Origin: Ornithodoros turicata
Lineage: Eukaryota; Arthropoda; Arachnida; Ixodida; Argasidae
Direction of reading: 5' to 3'
Length of the DNA: 64,000 nucleotides
Assembly: GCF_037126465.1 (NCBI RefSeq)
Contig: NC_088201.1
Location: 232,086,258-232,150,257 of the forward strand
Part shown: piece after piece, positions 12,600 through 22,028 of the stretch
Layout: every line of letters begins with the position of its first letter
Numbering within the stretch: the stretch's first letter is position 1
The notes under the pieces: model-generated
Told to the model about the DNA's origin: nothing
Databases searched by the model: none
What the model saw: only the letters and a program-made list of their open reading frames with translations
Made by a program: the position numbers and the translations under genes

Positions 12600-13457
12600 G
12601 TACAGAAGGAAAAGCCGCCAGGAGGACATTGGAGACGCTGGACATTGGAGTCAGCTAGCGGGGCAGTAAAACGGGCACAGCTAGAGTAATATTCTGTTGT
12701 TATGGGCTGTTATGTTGAAGGGAGAAAACGGCTATTCCTTATTTCAAGGTATTTAAGCGGTTAGTATTACGCGTTGAAGGTTCATGCGAATTGTGGGTCA
12801 ACAGCCCGGAGGGAAGACAGGGTCCATACAGGCTTTTACGGCCGGAGTGAAAGAGGACGGAGGACCACAATGAAACGAGGGGCCCCTGCTTGCATATGTA
12901 CATTGGATATAGTGAAGGATGTAACGCATCTTCCATGGAACACTACCTCGTGGAAGCAACGTCGTGGAAACAAATTCCTGTCTGAAGAACTGAATCCGGC
13001 GACAAAGGTACGGCACATGGTCAACAGAGATGTCGCTGCACATGATAAGGTCAACAACCTCTCTGAACAGGAGGTACAGCTTACCCACCTTTGTTGCCAG
13101 GGTGCACATGCTCTCACGAAAGATATACGCCTCAACAGACAAAATTGCGCTACCTTACAGGACTCCAGTGCTGAAGAGTAGCTCGTGACACCGTCTCCGG
13201 TTTGGTTTTGAGCCGCACGGGTCGTACGCAAATTTTTGCATGCGGTCATCCAAAGTGTCCAGGGAGAAGTGTCCATCTTTAGTGAGTGTGGAAAGAACAT
13301 GCTAAAGACGAAGGGTGTTAGACATCCGTTGATGTCGTGCATGAGTGGACTCGAAGCCTTCAAATGTGACGGGGCGTGGCCACTTCGCTCCATATAACGA
13401 CGATGTCGGAAGGCTTTGCAGCCTGTTAACGGGGCAGCTGGGGTCACCCGGGGAACC
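12600..13457. repeat. Macro-repeat copy C, internally deleted
   Basis: Starts like copies A and B but jumps at about 12852 from the position matching 33344 to that matching 36065, losing ~2.7 kb, then follows the block to its end at CACCCGGGGAACC. The open frame at 12774-13181 spans this junction and is not conserved in the full copies, so it is not called a gene. Confidence 0.8.
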
Positions 13458-13995
13458 GAACCAAACTGAACCGAACCGAACCTAACCTAAACCTAACCTA
13501 AACCTAACCTAACCTAAACCTAACCTAAACCTAACCTAAACCTAACCTAAACCTTAACCTAAACCTTAACCTAACCTAACCTAACCTAAACCTAACCTAA
13601 ACCTAACCTAACCTAACCTAACCCAACCCTACCGAACCTAACCTTAACCTAACCTAACCTAACCTAACCTAACCTAACCTAGCCTAAACCTAACTTAACC
13701 TAATCCTAACCTAACCTAACCTAACCTAAACCTAACCTTAAGCTAATCCTAACTCTAACCTAACCCTAAGCTAACCTAACCTAAGCCTAACCTAAGCCTA
13801 ACCTAAGCCTAACCTAACCCTAACCTAAACCTAACCTAACCTAACCTAAACCTAACCTAACCTAATCTAAACCTAACCTAACCTAACCTAAACCTAAACT
13901 AAACCTAACCCTAACCTAACCTAACGGTACAGAAGGAGAAACCTAACCCTAACCTAACCCTGACCAAACCTAACCCTAACCTAAACTAACCTAAC
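13458..13995. repeat. Telomere-like (CCTAA)n array T3
   Basis: Imperfect CCTAA repeats. The irregular variant order (AGCCTAAACCTAACTTAACC, later three AAGCC units) is shared with the array at 32737-33090, so the arrays were copied together with the blocks. Confidence 0.9.
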
Positions 13996-14376
13996 GGTAC
14001 AGAAGGAAAAGCCGCCAGGAGGACATTGGAGACGCGGGACATTGGAGTCAGCTAGCGGGGCAGTAAAACGGGCACAGCTAGAGTAATATTCTGTTGTTAT
14101 GGGCTGTTATGTTGAAGGGAGAAAACGGCTATTCCTTATTTCAAGGTATTTAAGCGGTTAGTATTACGTGTTGAAGGTTCATGCGAATTGTGGGTCAACA
14201 GCCCGGAGGGAAGACAGGGTCCATACAGGCTTTTACGGCCGGAGTGAAGCAGGACGGAGGACCACAATGAAACGAGGGGCCCCTGCTTGCATATGTACAT
14301 TGGATATAGTGAAGGATGTAACGCATCTTCCATGGAACACTACCTCGTGGAAGCAACGTGCGTGGAAACAAATTCC
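13996..14376. repeat. Macro-repeat copy D, truncated
   Basis: Same start and same ~2.7-kb internal deletion as copy C (C and D share the junction), but ends abruptly in another (CCTAA)n array just after GTGGAAACAAATTCC. Confidence 0.8.
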
Positions 14377-14483
14377 TAACCTAACCTAACCTAACCTAAC
14401 CTAACCTAACCTAAACCTTAACCTAACCTAACCTAACCTAAACCTAACCTAACCTAACCCAACCCAACCCAACCTAACCTTAA
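14377..14483. repeat. Telomere-like array T4, left part of a split array
   Basis: CCTAA repeats ending in TTAA at 14480-14483, which is one copy of the target duplication of the inserted element. The array resumes at 32733 with the other TTAA, so T4 and T5 were once one array. Confidence 0.85.
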
Positions 14484-14976
14484 AGGGACCGAAAAGTGAA
14501 AAATAACCCCCATGTTTTTTACCACTGTCGTGCACAACATCGTTGTTTGGTAAGACACAGAAAGCATTACTTCTCAATTCGGCATATTTTTTACGTATAA
14601 ATATTTTGAAGATTGCCAGAACATGGACGGTGCTGCCAGCGAACGGCGAAAAAGAGCAACTTGGGTTTCAGGTCCAGGGCTCCCAGGATTGGTCAACCCT
14701 TACCACGTGAGAGCTAATTTTATAGAGAACGAAGCTGGCGCACATTATCTTACAGCTAAACACTACTTTAAAAATGACGCTCACTTCCATAGCTTTTACG
14801 TTAATAAAGCATTCAGCTACTTCGCCGCTACGAGCTACGATCCGCCGCGCCATCTGCAAGGTCGTCTCTGTTATCGCGTTTATTGTTTACGTCGTGGGCG
14901 GTCGTGTTGGTCGCGCGAAGAGAAGTGAATGACATGTTCGTGGTTGTTGTGTCAACTATTCGAGAGTCCTACATAT

Positions 14977-15060
14977 GAGTGGTGTGGTTTTGGTGTTCAG
15001 GGATGCAAAAATCATGTTCGTTCACCATCGGCGGCAGGCGTTTCTACCACAAGATTCAAC
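14977..15060 (+). pseudogene. THAP-like zinc-finger remnant
   Basis: The frame through 14980 reads WCGFGVQGCKNHV then SAAGVSTTRF, which resembles the start of THAP C2CH fingers (C-x-GC-N, then a small loop and an RF step). The cysteine spacing is two residues too long, and the downstream Cys/His pair and AVPTIF-type box are not seen. Best read as a decayed part of the TTAA element. Confidence 0.3.
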
Positions 15061-15686
15061 AGGAGGGTGCGTGAAAACGAATGTGGTTCAAAGCACTCGG
15101 TTATTAGATGTAGCAGTCGTGTGGTATGTGCTAAGCTCATTTTGCTGCCGATGACTACGAAGATGCCGTAGAAGGCGAATTGCGAAGACGTCCGAAGCAC
15201 ACTGATGCTCAGTACCCAGTGATTTTGCTTCACCGAGGTGACGAGTTCAACACAACGTCTTAGGTATGTACAGGCGTCACACACGTATAAGTTATAATAT
15301 AGCGACGACGTATTCCATTTAACTTATGTTATCCTTCTTGTCCCGTACTCAACTTTGTCAACATCAACAAATTTAATTTTAGGGGCCTTCCAGTGTTGAA
15401 GTGGCGCAAGACTGCTTCGTATGTGTGATCCAGGCACTCAAGTTGACATGACAGAAATAACTGAAAGCAGGTATGCAAAGTCCACAGATGGAAGCACTAG
15501 ATTTGTTACGTGTTGCAGACTTTGTGACATTTTTTTTAGTCTTTGGACAGGTGCAGAACATTAGTATGACGTCAACAAGAGGAGAAGAAACCGATGAGAA
15601 CTACTAGCATGTTTGAAGGGTACGAGAATAGTTCCTATTGAGATGGAGTTATGACTTTATGACTAAGGAACACTAATTTTCTAGAG

Positions 15687-15974
15687 ATGCATCCTCTACA
15701 CTTGAATACCCAGTGCAACAGCAAACGTTCATTGTCTTTGAAGCCGCAACTACTGGAATTGTTCAATGTGTGTCAGAGCTGCAGTGAGCCATGCAAGGTT
15801 ACCACATCATATTGGTCCCAAAATTTGCAGAGTTCCCCTATCTCGGACGCAGCTGTCATTTCTCTTTATTGCTCTTCCGATCCTACCTTCTCAGAAATGA
15901 ATATGGTTCACCATACACTGCATGGGCACTGCCTTTCTCTGCTCATGCTTTCTGTTTCTTATTCTGTTGAATAA
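15687..15974 (+). pseudogene. Transposon-protein remnant with LLELFNVCQSC motif
   Basis: The open frame contains SLKPQLLELFNVCQSCSEPC. A similar LLELF-x-C-x2-C block occurs in proteins linked to THAP-type transposons in invertebrates, as recalled rather than searched. Continuity is lost after about 40 residues. Positions 15975-17200 show nothing recognisable. Confidence 0.25.
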
Positions 15975-17229
15975 ATCTTCACTTGAGTTTGCAGCCATTA
16001 TGCTGTCTACTGTGTTTGCCCCTCATCTATATTGATGTGCTCTAACGGTATAGCACATCAACATCCCAACAACCTTCCAAACAACCTTGCCTAGTCCTAC
16101 TTTTGGGTGGAAACTACACAATGTGGTAACATCCACATATATAAAGTTTTAGTCGACGGAGATTTGCTGTTTTTGTACAACCTTCATTGTACGTTTCTTT
16201 TGTCTCACTTAGCATGCCTGAAGAAATGTTCTGATCTTCATCAAGATGACAGGTCATTGTTTGATCTGCAGCATCATTTTTCCTGTAATCTTTTCACCAA
16301 TAGAGAATACAAAAGTGAACAAATGGTAAAATATAACTAGCTTGTTAAATTCAAAAGGGAAAGACAAAACTGTTTATACTTCTCTTGTTTATTTTGTTGT
16401 AGGTTTTACAACTGTACGTTCAAGTACGTCAAAACATCACAGGGCAGGAAGTCCTACTCTATATCCTAAATCCCTGGACAATAAAAAAGAAAGATATAGT
16501 TTGAATTGAGACAAAACGTTGCTTCTGCTCTTATATTATATTTCAATTAAATGTTACGATGCATTTGTAGTGTACGCTGAAGCCAGTTTCAATTTGCAGG
16601 GCTGTCAAAAGTACTTTACAAAAGTACACCTCAATTACAGTAACAGAGAACATATGCAATAAATTATTTAGCCATTTTGGAGTACTATGCACACCAATGG
16701 TGCATTGCTAACTTTGAACCCAGGTCAAGGGTTAATAATAGTTGAAGTCAGCCCTCAAGTCCTTCTTTACAAATGTTAGTTGGCGACGTGACAATGAATC
16801 AGTTACAAGTACTCCATTTAGCAAAGCAGAGTTAATTAAGTGTTAAATCCCAATCTTGGTTCAATTATTAGTTGACATTTGGAAACGTGGTCACTAAGAA
16901 GTATACTAAAAGGTTATGAACACAATTCAGCTGAATGACACTGATGAAAATTGTCTTACTTACTCCTCACATATACATGTGAGACATGAGTATAACCTAC
17001 AAATACATCTATGCCCACAGGTTACTTAACCCTCCAGGTACAAACTAGTAATTATAATATGCTGTGACAGCAAAGAAAAAGCAATGAGAAAAACTTGCAC
17101 CAAACAAGAAATGAAAATGTGCTGACAACATTTCTACAGGTCAGCGCACTGATGGGAAAGCATCCCTAATAGCATGCATGACGCAGATAGAGATCCAGTG
17201 GAGTATTTTCTATTGTATTTTCACTGAGC

Positions 17230-17398
17230 ACCCCAAATCCTTGTGAATCGCCAACGGGTGGTAAAACTGAATTTCCTGCAGAAATAAGGGTTTTCCGTCC
17301 AGTTTTCCGTTCAAGTAGCGCGTAAAGACCACATGGCGCTGCCGTGTACGTTGCCAAGCTCTTCGGTTTCTCGGATGTATGTAAAAGACACTGGCAGT
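17230..17398 (-). pseudogene. P2X7 C-terminal-like protein fragment, distal half
   Basis: Minus-strand frame with RAWQRTRQRHVVFTRYL, resembling the basic and tyrosine-containing part that follows the cysteine cluster of the P2X7-type intracellular domain. The proximal half lies at 32033-32190. The two were separated by the hAT insertion at CTGGCAGT. The frame is broken, so this is a relic. Confidence 0.3.
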
Positions 17399-17797
17399 CA
17401 GTGGCGTAGCCACGGGGGGGCTAGGGGGAGCCCGAGCCCCCCCTACCTGCCACGACCTGACCCACGCAAATCGTGCAAATCCGAGGAGAAAATAATATAT
17501 GGGGGGGGGACCAGTGTGACGATCGCGAAAGTTCTTGCAGTTCATGGCGTCTATCTAAGCGGCACTCGTGAATGGTTTTCAAGCTGAGCTTTTCAAAGTA
17601 CTTACAATCTCGTGACACCACCTCACTGGACATGACGGCCTATATATGTAATCGTATTGTGAACGTCCAAATAAATTATTTTCGTTCTTTTTTTTTTTCA
17701 ACCGCATTTTGCGGTTTGGACAAGTATATGTGTGTTGTCGCACCCAGGATCAGTAGGGGGGGTTCGTATCGAGCCCCCCCTACCTTGGGGGTCTGCC

Positions 17798-17803
17798 TAC
17801 GCC
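17798..17803. repeat. Polinton target-site duplication, left
   Basis: TACGCC, identical to 32015-32020. In the host hAT element this hexamer would occur once, as ...CTGCC-TACGCC-ACTG. Confidence 0.95.
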
Positions 17804-18455
17804 AGTAGTGATAGATATTGCATTTGGTAACAATGGGCCGCTCAGGTTACATGCGACACGCACACGCACGATAAGATATATCAGAAAACAATGGAAATCA
17901 TGTATCGATAGTGTGAACAATGGGTTCCCAGGTTTCAATAACATGCGCCGCCAGGATAAGGTAACGGTTAACTCGGGTAAACAATGGGAACTCACGTGTC
18001 GATAGTGTTTGATGGGCACCTGGATGCACGTTTAATGACATTTAATAACACGCAATGACATGTAATAACACGCAAATGACATGTAATAACACGCAAGTGA
18101 CATGTAATAACACACAAATGACATTTAATAACAGGCAATAACATCTGATGACATTTAATAGTATTTTTCCGATCGGGTTGACGTCAGTCCGTCACCTAGT
18201 TTGGTTGCCGCGTCAGAGCGCCAGGTAGTTTCGGTTCCCACCAAGCGCCCTCTAGTTTTCAAGCTTTGGCCGTCTGTAGTTTCGGTTTCGGTTTTAAATG
18301 AATGGACGCCAAGCTTGGTTGCTCCACGTGTAGTTCTGGTTTCAGTTTCGAATTCCTAGATGTTGCCAGATGCCCTCTGGTTTCAAGCTATTGACCGACT
18401 GTAATTTCGGTTTCAAACCGCAGCACGCTAGTTTCGCTGTGACAACGTCAACGCA
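17804..18455. repeat. Polinton left terminal inverted repeat (652 bp)
   Basis: Reads AGTAGTGATAGATATTGC inward and matches the inverse of 31363-32014 along its whole length by eye. It ends within the first copy of a 157-bp tandem duplication. It contains a run of ~22-25-bp units at 18035-18161 and several TAGTTTCGGTTT-like motifs. Confidence 0.93.
18035..18161. repeat. Short direct repeats inside the left TIR
   Basis: Five to six units of the type AATGACATGTAATAACACGC, with small changes. The inverse array is at 31657-31783. Direct repeats near a terminus could bind a terminal protein or integrase, but this is inference. Confidence 0.8.
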
Positions 18456-18715
18456 TTTTCTGGCGATATAAATTAAGCGTACGCGTAGAAATTTCATCAG
18501 AAAAAGAAAAAAAAAACATGGTTGACCAGTTCTATGTGAACCTGCTCTCAAATGCATCTAATTTCGGTTTCAAACCGCAGCACGCTAGTTTCGCTGTGAC
18601 AACGTCAACGCATTTTCTGGCGATATAAATTAAGCGTACGCGTAGAAATTTCATCAGAAAAAGAAAAAAAAAACATGGTTGACCAGTTCTATGTGAACCT
18701 GCTCTCAAATGCATC
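18402..18715 (+). repeat. 157-bp tandem duplication of promoter, leader and first codons
   Basis: 18402-18558 is repeated exactly, as far as can be read, at 18559-18715. Each copy has the same TATA-like box (TATAAAT at 18467 and 18624), an A-rich leader and an ATG followed by the first 14 codons. In the first copy the frame then runs into a stop after about 23 more codons. Only the second copy leads into the full gene at 18675. Confidence 0.9.
18624..18630 (+). promoter_or_regulatory. TATA-like box for the left gene set
   Basis: TATAAAT, 45 bp before the ATG at 18675, with a duplicate at 18467-18473. The position fits a promoter for the capsid genes. Confidence 0.45.
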
Positions 18716-19727
18716 TTTGGATGTGTTTCCCGACAACACAATGAGCAAGTTCCGAGTAAAGCTAGCCCATCCACAGACGTTGGAGGGTAGGTGGGAGGCC
18801 GCTTTAACAGAAATCAACATCCCTTTTGCGATTAAAAATGTAACTGACACAGTCAATAGTATATCGGAAACGACATTCCTTGGTTCTACGATTGAAGCAA
18901 CAGAAAAGGTCAAGTTCAACGCTAATGAAAACATTCTCTTGTCTTTGAGACAATTTTTAGCAAAACATTTGCAGCATAAGACAAGAATTATACGTGGTAG
19001 CGGTCATTATGAGATACAACTTCCTCTGAACTACGGTTTGGAAATTAGCGCAACTCTTGCCGCTAAGCTTGGCATGGCTGAAAAGATAATCGGCTGTGGA
19101 GAGTTGGACAGAGGGTCACCCGTGAAGCTACTCAAATACCAGGTGGATACGGAAGAAACGATTAACATAGTTACCTATCGTTCACGAACAGTAAAGTATG
19201 AAGTTCCAGAAGGCTACTACGAATCGGGGAAGGACCTCGTTAATTCCATTAACCATGCCTATCGAACAAAACTTCATTTGTCGCAAGATGCTCGTCTCCT
19301 CGTATGTAACCCATACAACGGAATTTGTCACCTGGAACGCATGAACGATGGCTATGTGACCTTTCATCCTTATTTGGCTTTGATGTTGGGCTTCGGAAAG
19401 AGGACAACTTTCTCAAGTTATGCAGTCGCCGAACGAGACGTTTGTCTATTCCCTGCTCAAAACTATATTTTCATATACTGCGATGTCATCGAGAACGAAT
19501 TTGTGGGTGACGTGACAGCACCACTTCTTCGATCGATACCATTCAGGGTCCAGGGTAGGAATGATGTGATGTCTTATTTATTCACAAACCTGTACTATAA
19601 ATATGTATCTGCGAAGGAATTGACAACCATTCAAATCGAGTTGGCAAACGAGATAGGTGATTTCATTCCATTCATTTCTGGCTCTGGACGTGTCGGGTTG
19701 ACGATCCACCTACGTAAATGTATATAA
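18675..19727 (+). CDS. Probable minor capsid (penton-like) protein
   Basis: 350 residues, first gene of the left set and just before the core-like and major capsid genes. The N-terminus contains LDVFPDNTMSKFRVKLAHP followed by GRWEAALTEINIPF, a block I recall from proteins encoded beside the capsid gene in arthropod Polintons. Penton or minor capsid function is inferred from length, position and the predominance of beta-type sequence. No motif proves the jelly-roll fold. The ATG lies behind an A-rich leader. An exact copy of the first 14 codons lies 157 bp upstream. The C-terminus overlaps the next start by 10 nt. Confidence 0.6.
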   Translation: MVDQFYVNLLSNASLDVFPDNTMSKFRVKLAHPQTLEGRWEAALTEINIPFAIKNVTDTVNSISETTFLGSTIEATEKVKFNANENILLSLRQFLAKHLQHKTRIIRGSGHYEIQLPLNYGLEISATLAAKLGMAEKIIGCGELDRGSPVKLLKYQVDTEETINIVTYRSRTVKYEVPEGYYESGKDLVNSINHAYRTKLHLSQDARLLVCNPYNGICHLERMNDGYVTFHPYLALMLGFGKRTTFSSYAVAERDVCLFPAQNYIFIYCDVIENEFVGDVTAPLLRSIPFRVQGRNDVMSYLFTNLYYKYVSAKELTTIQIELANEIGDFIPFISGSGRVGLTIHLRKCI

Positions 19728-20098
19728 CAAACCCACCATGTTGGATAGCACATTTTGGTGCAGGAAAGCGAGAGCATCTACCACACTATACTGCTCCCGA
19801 GCTTTATCAGATTGGAGGAGGCATATTTGGTGACGTATTGAGGGGTTTCTTGCCCATACTGACCAAGAAGGTAGCGCCATACGTTGGGAGAAAGCTCCTT
19901 GATACTGGAAGACATATAGCCGAGGAAGTCCAGCAAGGAGCATCATTTCGAGAAGCCGTCAAGAAAGGAGTAGACCGCACAGTGCATAAAACTTGTGACG
20001 AGTTACTTCAGAGACTCACAGGGAAAGGAAGAAAACGCAAGGCCGTTAAAAAAGCTCGACCTGCGGAGAAGCGGAGGAAATCTGACTTCTTTACTTGA
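19718..20098 (+). CDS. Small basic virion-core-like protein
   Basis: 126 residues. A glycine-rich, hydrophobic/amphipathic segment (YQIGGGIFGDVLRGFLPILT) occupies roughly residues 31-50, followed by a charged helix and a strongly basic tail (GKGRKRKAVKKARPAEKRRK). This plan, a possible membrane-active segment plus a DNA-binding tail, recalls adenovirus pVI/pX-type core proteins, for which adintovirus and Polinton counterparts have been proposed. The start overlaps the end of the upstream gene by 10 nt and the stop lies 12 nt before the next ATG, placing it in the capsid cluster. Function is inferred. Confidence 0.55.
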   Translation: MYITNPPCWIAHFGAGKREHLPHYTAPELYQIGGGIFGDVLRGFLPILTKKVAPYVGRKLLDTGRHIAEEVQQGASFREAVKKGVDRTVHKTCDELLQRLTGKGRKRKAVKKARPAEKRRKSDFFT

Positions 20099-20110
20099 CA
20101 GAAAAAAAAA

Positions 20111-21418
20111 ATGTCTATTGCAGTAGTGCATAAAGATTCCTGTCTGTGTACTACAAACCAGCTGGAACTCTTCTCTCTTCCACCTACAAATTTTGCTTTG
20201 GAGAAGTCTGAATACGTCGAGTTTTTCCCAGTATCTGCTCCGACATCAAGCGGAGTGATCGCGTACAATGTTCCGGGACTCGGTGGGGGCTTCTTTGATC
20301 TTCAATCCAGCTTTTTGCATATTCAGTGCAAGATCATTCGAAAGAATGGAGATCCAGCGGTAACTACAACAAGCACTTCAACAACACCTGATGCAGTCAT
20401 ACCTGTCCAAGCGTTTGGTTCATCATTGTTTCAACACGTACATATCTACCTGAATTCAACCTTGGTTTCGAGTTTCGAACATTATGGCTACCGTTCCTAC
20501 TTGGACATCATTACGAATGCCAACAATGTAACTCAGACACACACCCTTTCAGCAATGTTATACGAGCCAGACCCTTTAGGCACGAGTGAGGTATATGCTC
20601 CCACATCTGATTCAAAAGGAGTTTTCGCTCGTTACAAGCGAACCAAAGGATCGGCACTGTGTGACATGTACAGCCCAATCTTCAGCGACATATGTCAACA
20701 ACAGAAGCTCATTCTTAACGGAACCGACATTCGAGTTGTGCTACGTCAAGCGTCGGATGATTTTCGTCTCTTACAAGCTGATGGTGCAACAGAAAAGCAC
20801 ACTGTGGAATTTTCACGTATCGTGCTCTATCTCCGACGTGTTCAGTTATCGCCGAGTATACTTGTTGGTATAGAACGAAGACTTCAAACAACACCTGCAG
20901 TATACCTTCTCCGAGGACTGGAAATTAAGTACAGAACCATCGCCCCTAACCAATCTCAGGTGATATTTGACGACTTGTACAGCGAGCGAGTTCCCTCCAA
21001 GTTAACAGTATTGATGGTCAGGAGCGATGCCTACCAAGGTAGCAGACCACGAAACCCATTCAAGCTTGAGAACTTCAAACTAAAACGAGCACTACTGGAC
21101 GTTGGTGGACAACAGTACACGGATGAGTTCGACTTCCAACGAGACATCTATTCCAAAGCCTATATACACCTGCTTCACAAACTAAAACGCAAGGATATAC
21201 CAATAGCTCCAGCTGCGTACGCAAAAGAGACATTTATGCTTTATTACCATCTGACTCCAGATGCAGAAGTGAATGCTCTTTGTCCTGTTGTTCAAGCCAA
21301 CGTTCGTCTGACCCTAACGTTTGCTGCCAATCTAACAGAAGCAGTTACGGTGTTGTTTGTATCCGAAACACCACGTGTGCTAGAAATCAACAAAGACAGA
21401 CGAGTGAAATTTGTCTGA
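20111..21418 (+). CDS. Major capsid protein (double jelly-roll type, Polinton PY)
   Basis: 435 residues. The N-terminus has the pattern typical of the Polinton capsid family annotated as F54H12.2-like in animal genomes: LELFSLPPTNFALEKSEYVE, then a Gly-rich turn and FDLQSSFLHIQCKI near residues 62-80. HVHIYLNSTLVSS near residue 110 is a further family block. Length fits the double jelly-roll proteins that form virion capsomers. The ATG directly follows an uninterrupted A-run (20101-20110). The gene lies between the core-like protein and the protease, the usual virion cluster. No internal stop or frameshift is visible. Confidence 0.8.
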   Translation: MSIAVVHKDSCLCTTNQLELFSLPPTNFALEKSEYVEFFPVSAPTSSGVIAYNVPGLGGGFFDLQSSFLHIQCKIIRKNGDPAVTTTSTSTTPDAVIPVQAFGSSLFQHVHIYLNSTLVSSFEHYGYRSYLDIITNANNVTQTHTLSAMLYEPDPLGTSEVYAPTSDSKGVFARYKRTKGSALCDMYSPIFSDICQQQKLILNGTDIRVVLRQASDDFRLLQADGATEKHTVEFSRIVLYLRRVQLSPSILVGIERRLQTTPAVYLLRGLEIKYRTIAPNQSQVIFDDLYSERVPSKLTVLMVRSDAYQGSRPRNPFKLENFKLKRALLDVGGQQYTDEFDFQRDIYSKAYIHLLHKLKRKDIPIAPAAYAKETFMLYYHLTPDAEVNALCPVVQANVRLTLTFAANLTEAVTVLFVSETPRVLEINKDRRVKFV

Positions 21419-21427
21419 AAAATAAAC

Positions 21428-21913
21428 ATGGAGGAGTGGCAGTTCTATGCAGCATTCAGTAGACACTACTGCACCAGAGAACTGTTTCGGGGAACCTTTG
21501 CATGCAATGAAATCGCAAGACAGGAAGCCATACCCAGGATTTATGTGATTAACACAGCTCCAAGGAGCAGTAACGGTGAACACTGGACCATGACTTATGT
21601 TTCCGGTGACAATGTAGTTACGTATTTTGATAGTTACGGCATTCAGCCCGTCTACAAAGAATTCTACCAATTCATTCATCCTACCAGGTCATTTTACTAT
21701 AACAAGAAAAGACTTCAGGGCTATGGATCAGCTACATGTGGCCTCTACTGCCTGTATGTAGGCAGCATGCTCGCTTGTGGATTCTCGCTCCGAGAGTGCA
21801 CTCAGAGATTTTCGTCAACGAACTTCACACTGAACGACAAGCTGGTACCCGTCCTTGTACGGAAGCAATTCCCAAGAAAGACAGACAACATGTCATGTTG
21901 CAGTGTACTTTGA
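21428..21913 (+). CDS. Adenain-like cysteine protease (maturation protease)
   Basis: 161 residues. The catalytic set of adenovirus-type C5 proteases is visible in order: His52 in GEHWTM, Asp68 in YFDSYG, and Cys104 in ATCGLYCLY. In viruses of this lineage the enzyme cleaves capsid and core precursors during maturation. The gene starts 9 nt after the capsid stop. It is followed by AATAAA at 21917-21922, only 4 nt past the stop, and converges on the polymerase gene. It may share ULP/SENP ancestry, but position and length favour the viral-type protease. Confidence 0.88.
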   Translation: MEEWQFYAAFSRHYCTRELFRGTFACNEIARQEAIPRIYVINTAPRSSNGEHWTMTYVSGDNVVTYFDSYGIQPVYKEFYQFIHPTRSFYYNKKRLQGYGSATCGLYCLYVGSMLACGFSLRECTQRFSSTNFTLNDKLVPVLVRKQFPRKTDNMSCCSVL

Positions 21914-21916
21914 CAC

Positions 21917-21934
21917 AATAAAATTGTATTTATT
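21917..21934. terminator. Back-to-back poly(A) signals between convergent genes
   Basis: AATAAA on the plus strand at 21917-21922, and AATAAA on the minus strand (TTTATT) at 21929-21934. These would end the rightward capsid-protease transcripts and the leftward polymerase transcript within 20 bp. Confidence 0.6.
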
Positions 21935-22028
21935 TCCATGTCGTTACAGGCACAATCTTATATATATATATAAAAAACAGCATTACAACAACAACAGCCA
22001 GGTAGGGCAACATATGCATAAAAACTGT

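Noticed and set aside
12774..13181. 135-codon frame in macro-repeat copy C
   Set aside because: It spans a deletion junction and is not maintained in copies A and B.
12207..14483. (CCTAA)n arrays as a true chromosome end
   Set aside because: They are imperfect, interrupted by blocks and followed by non-telomeric DNA on both sides, so they are interstitial.
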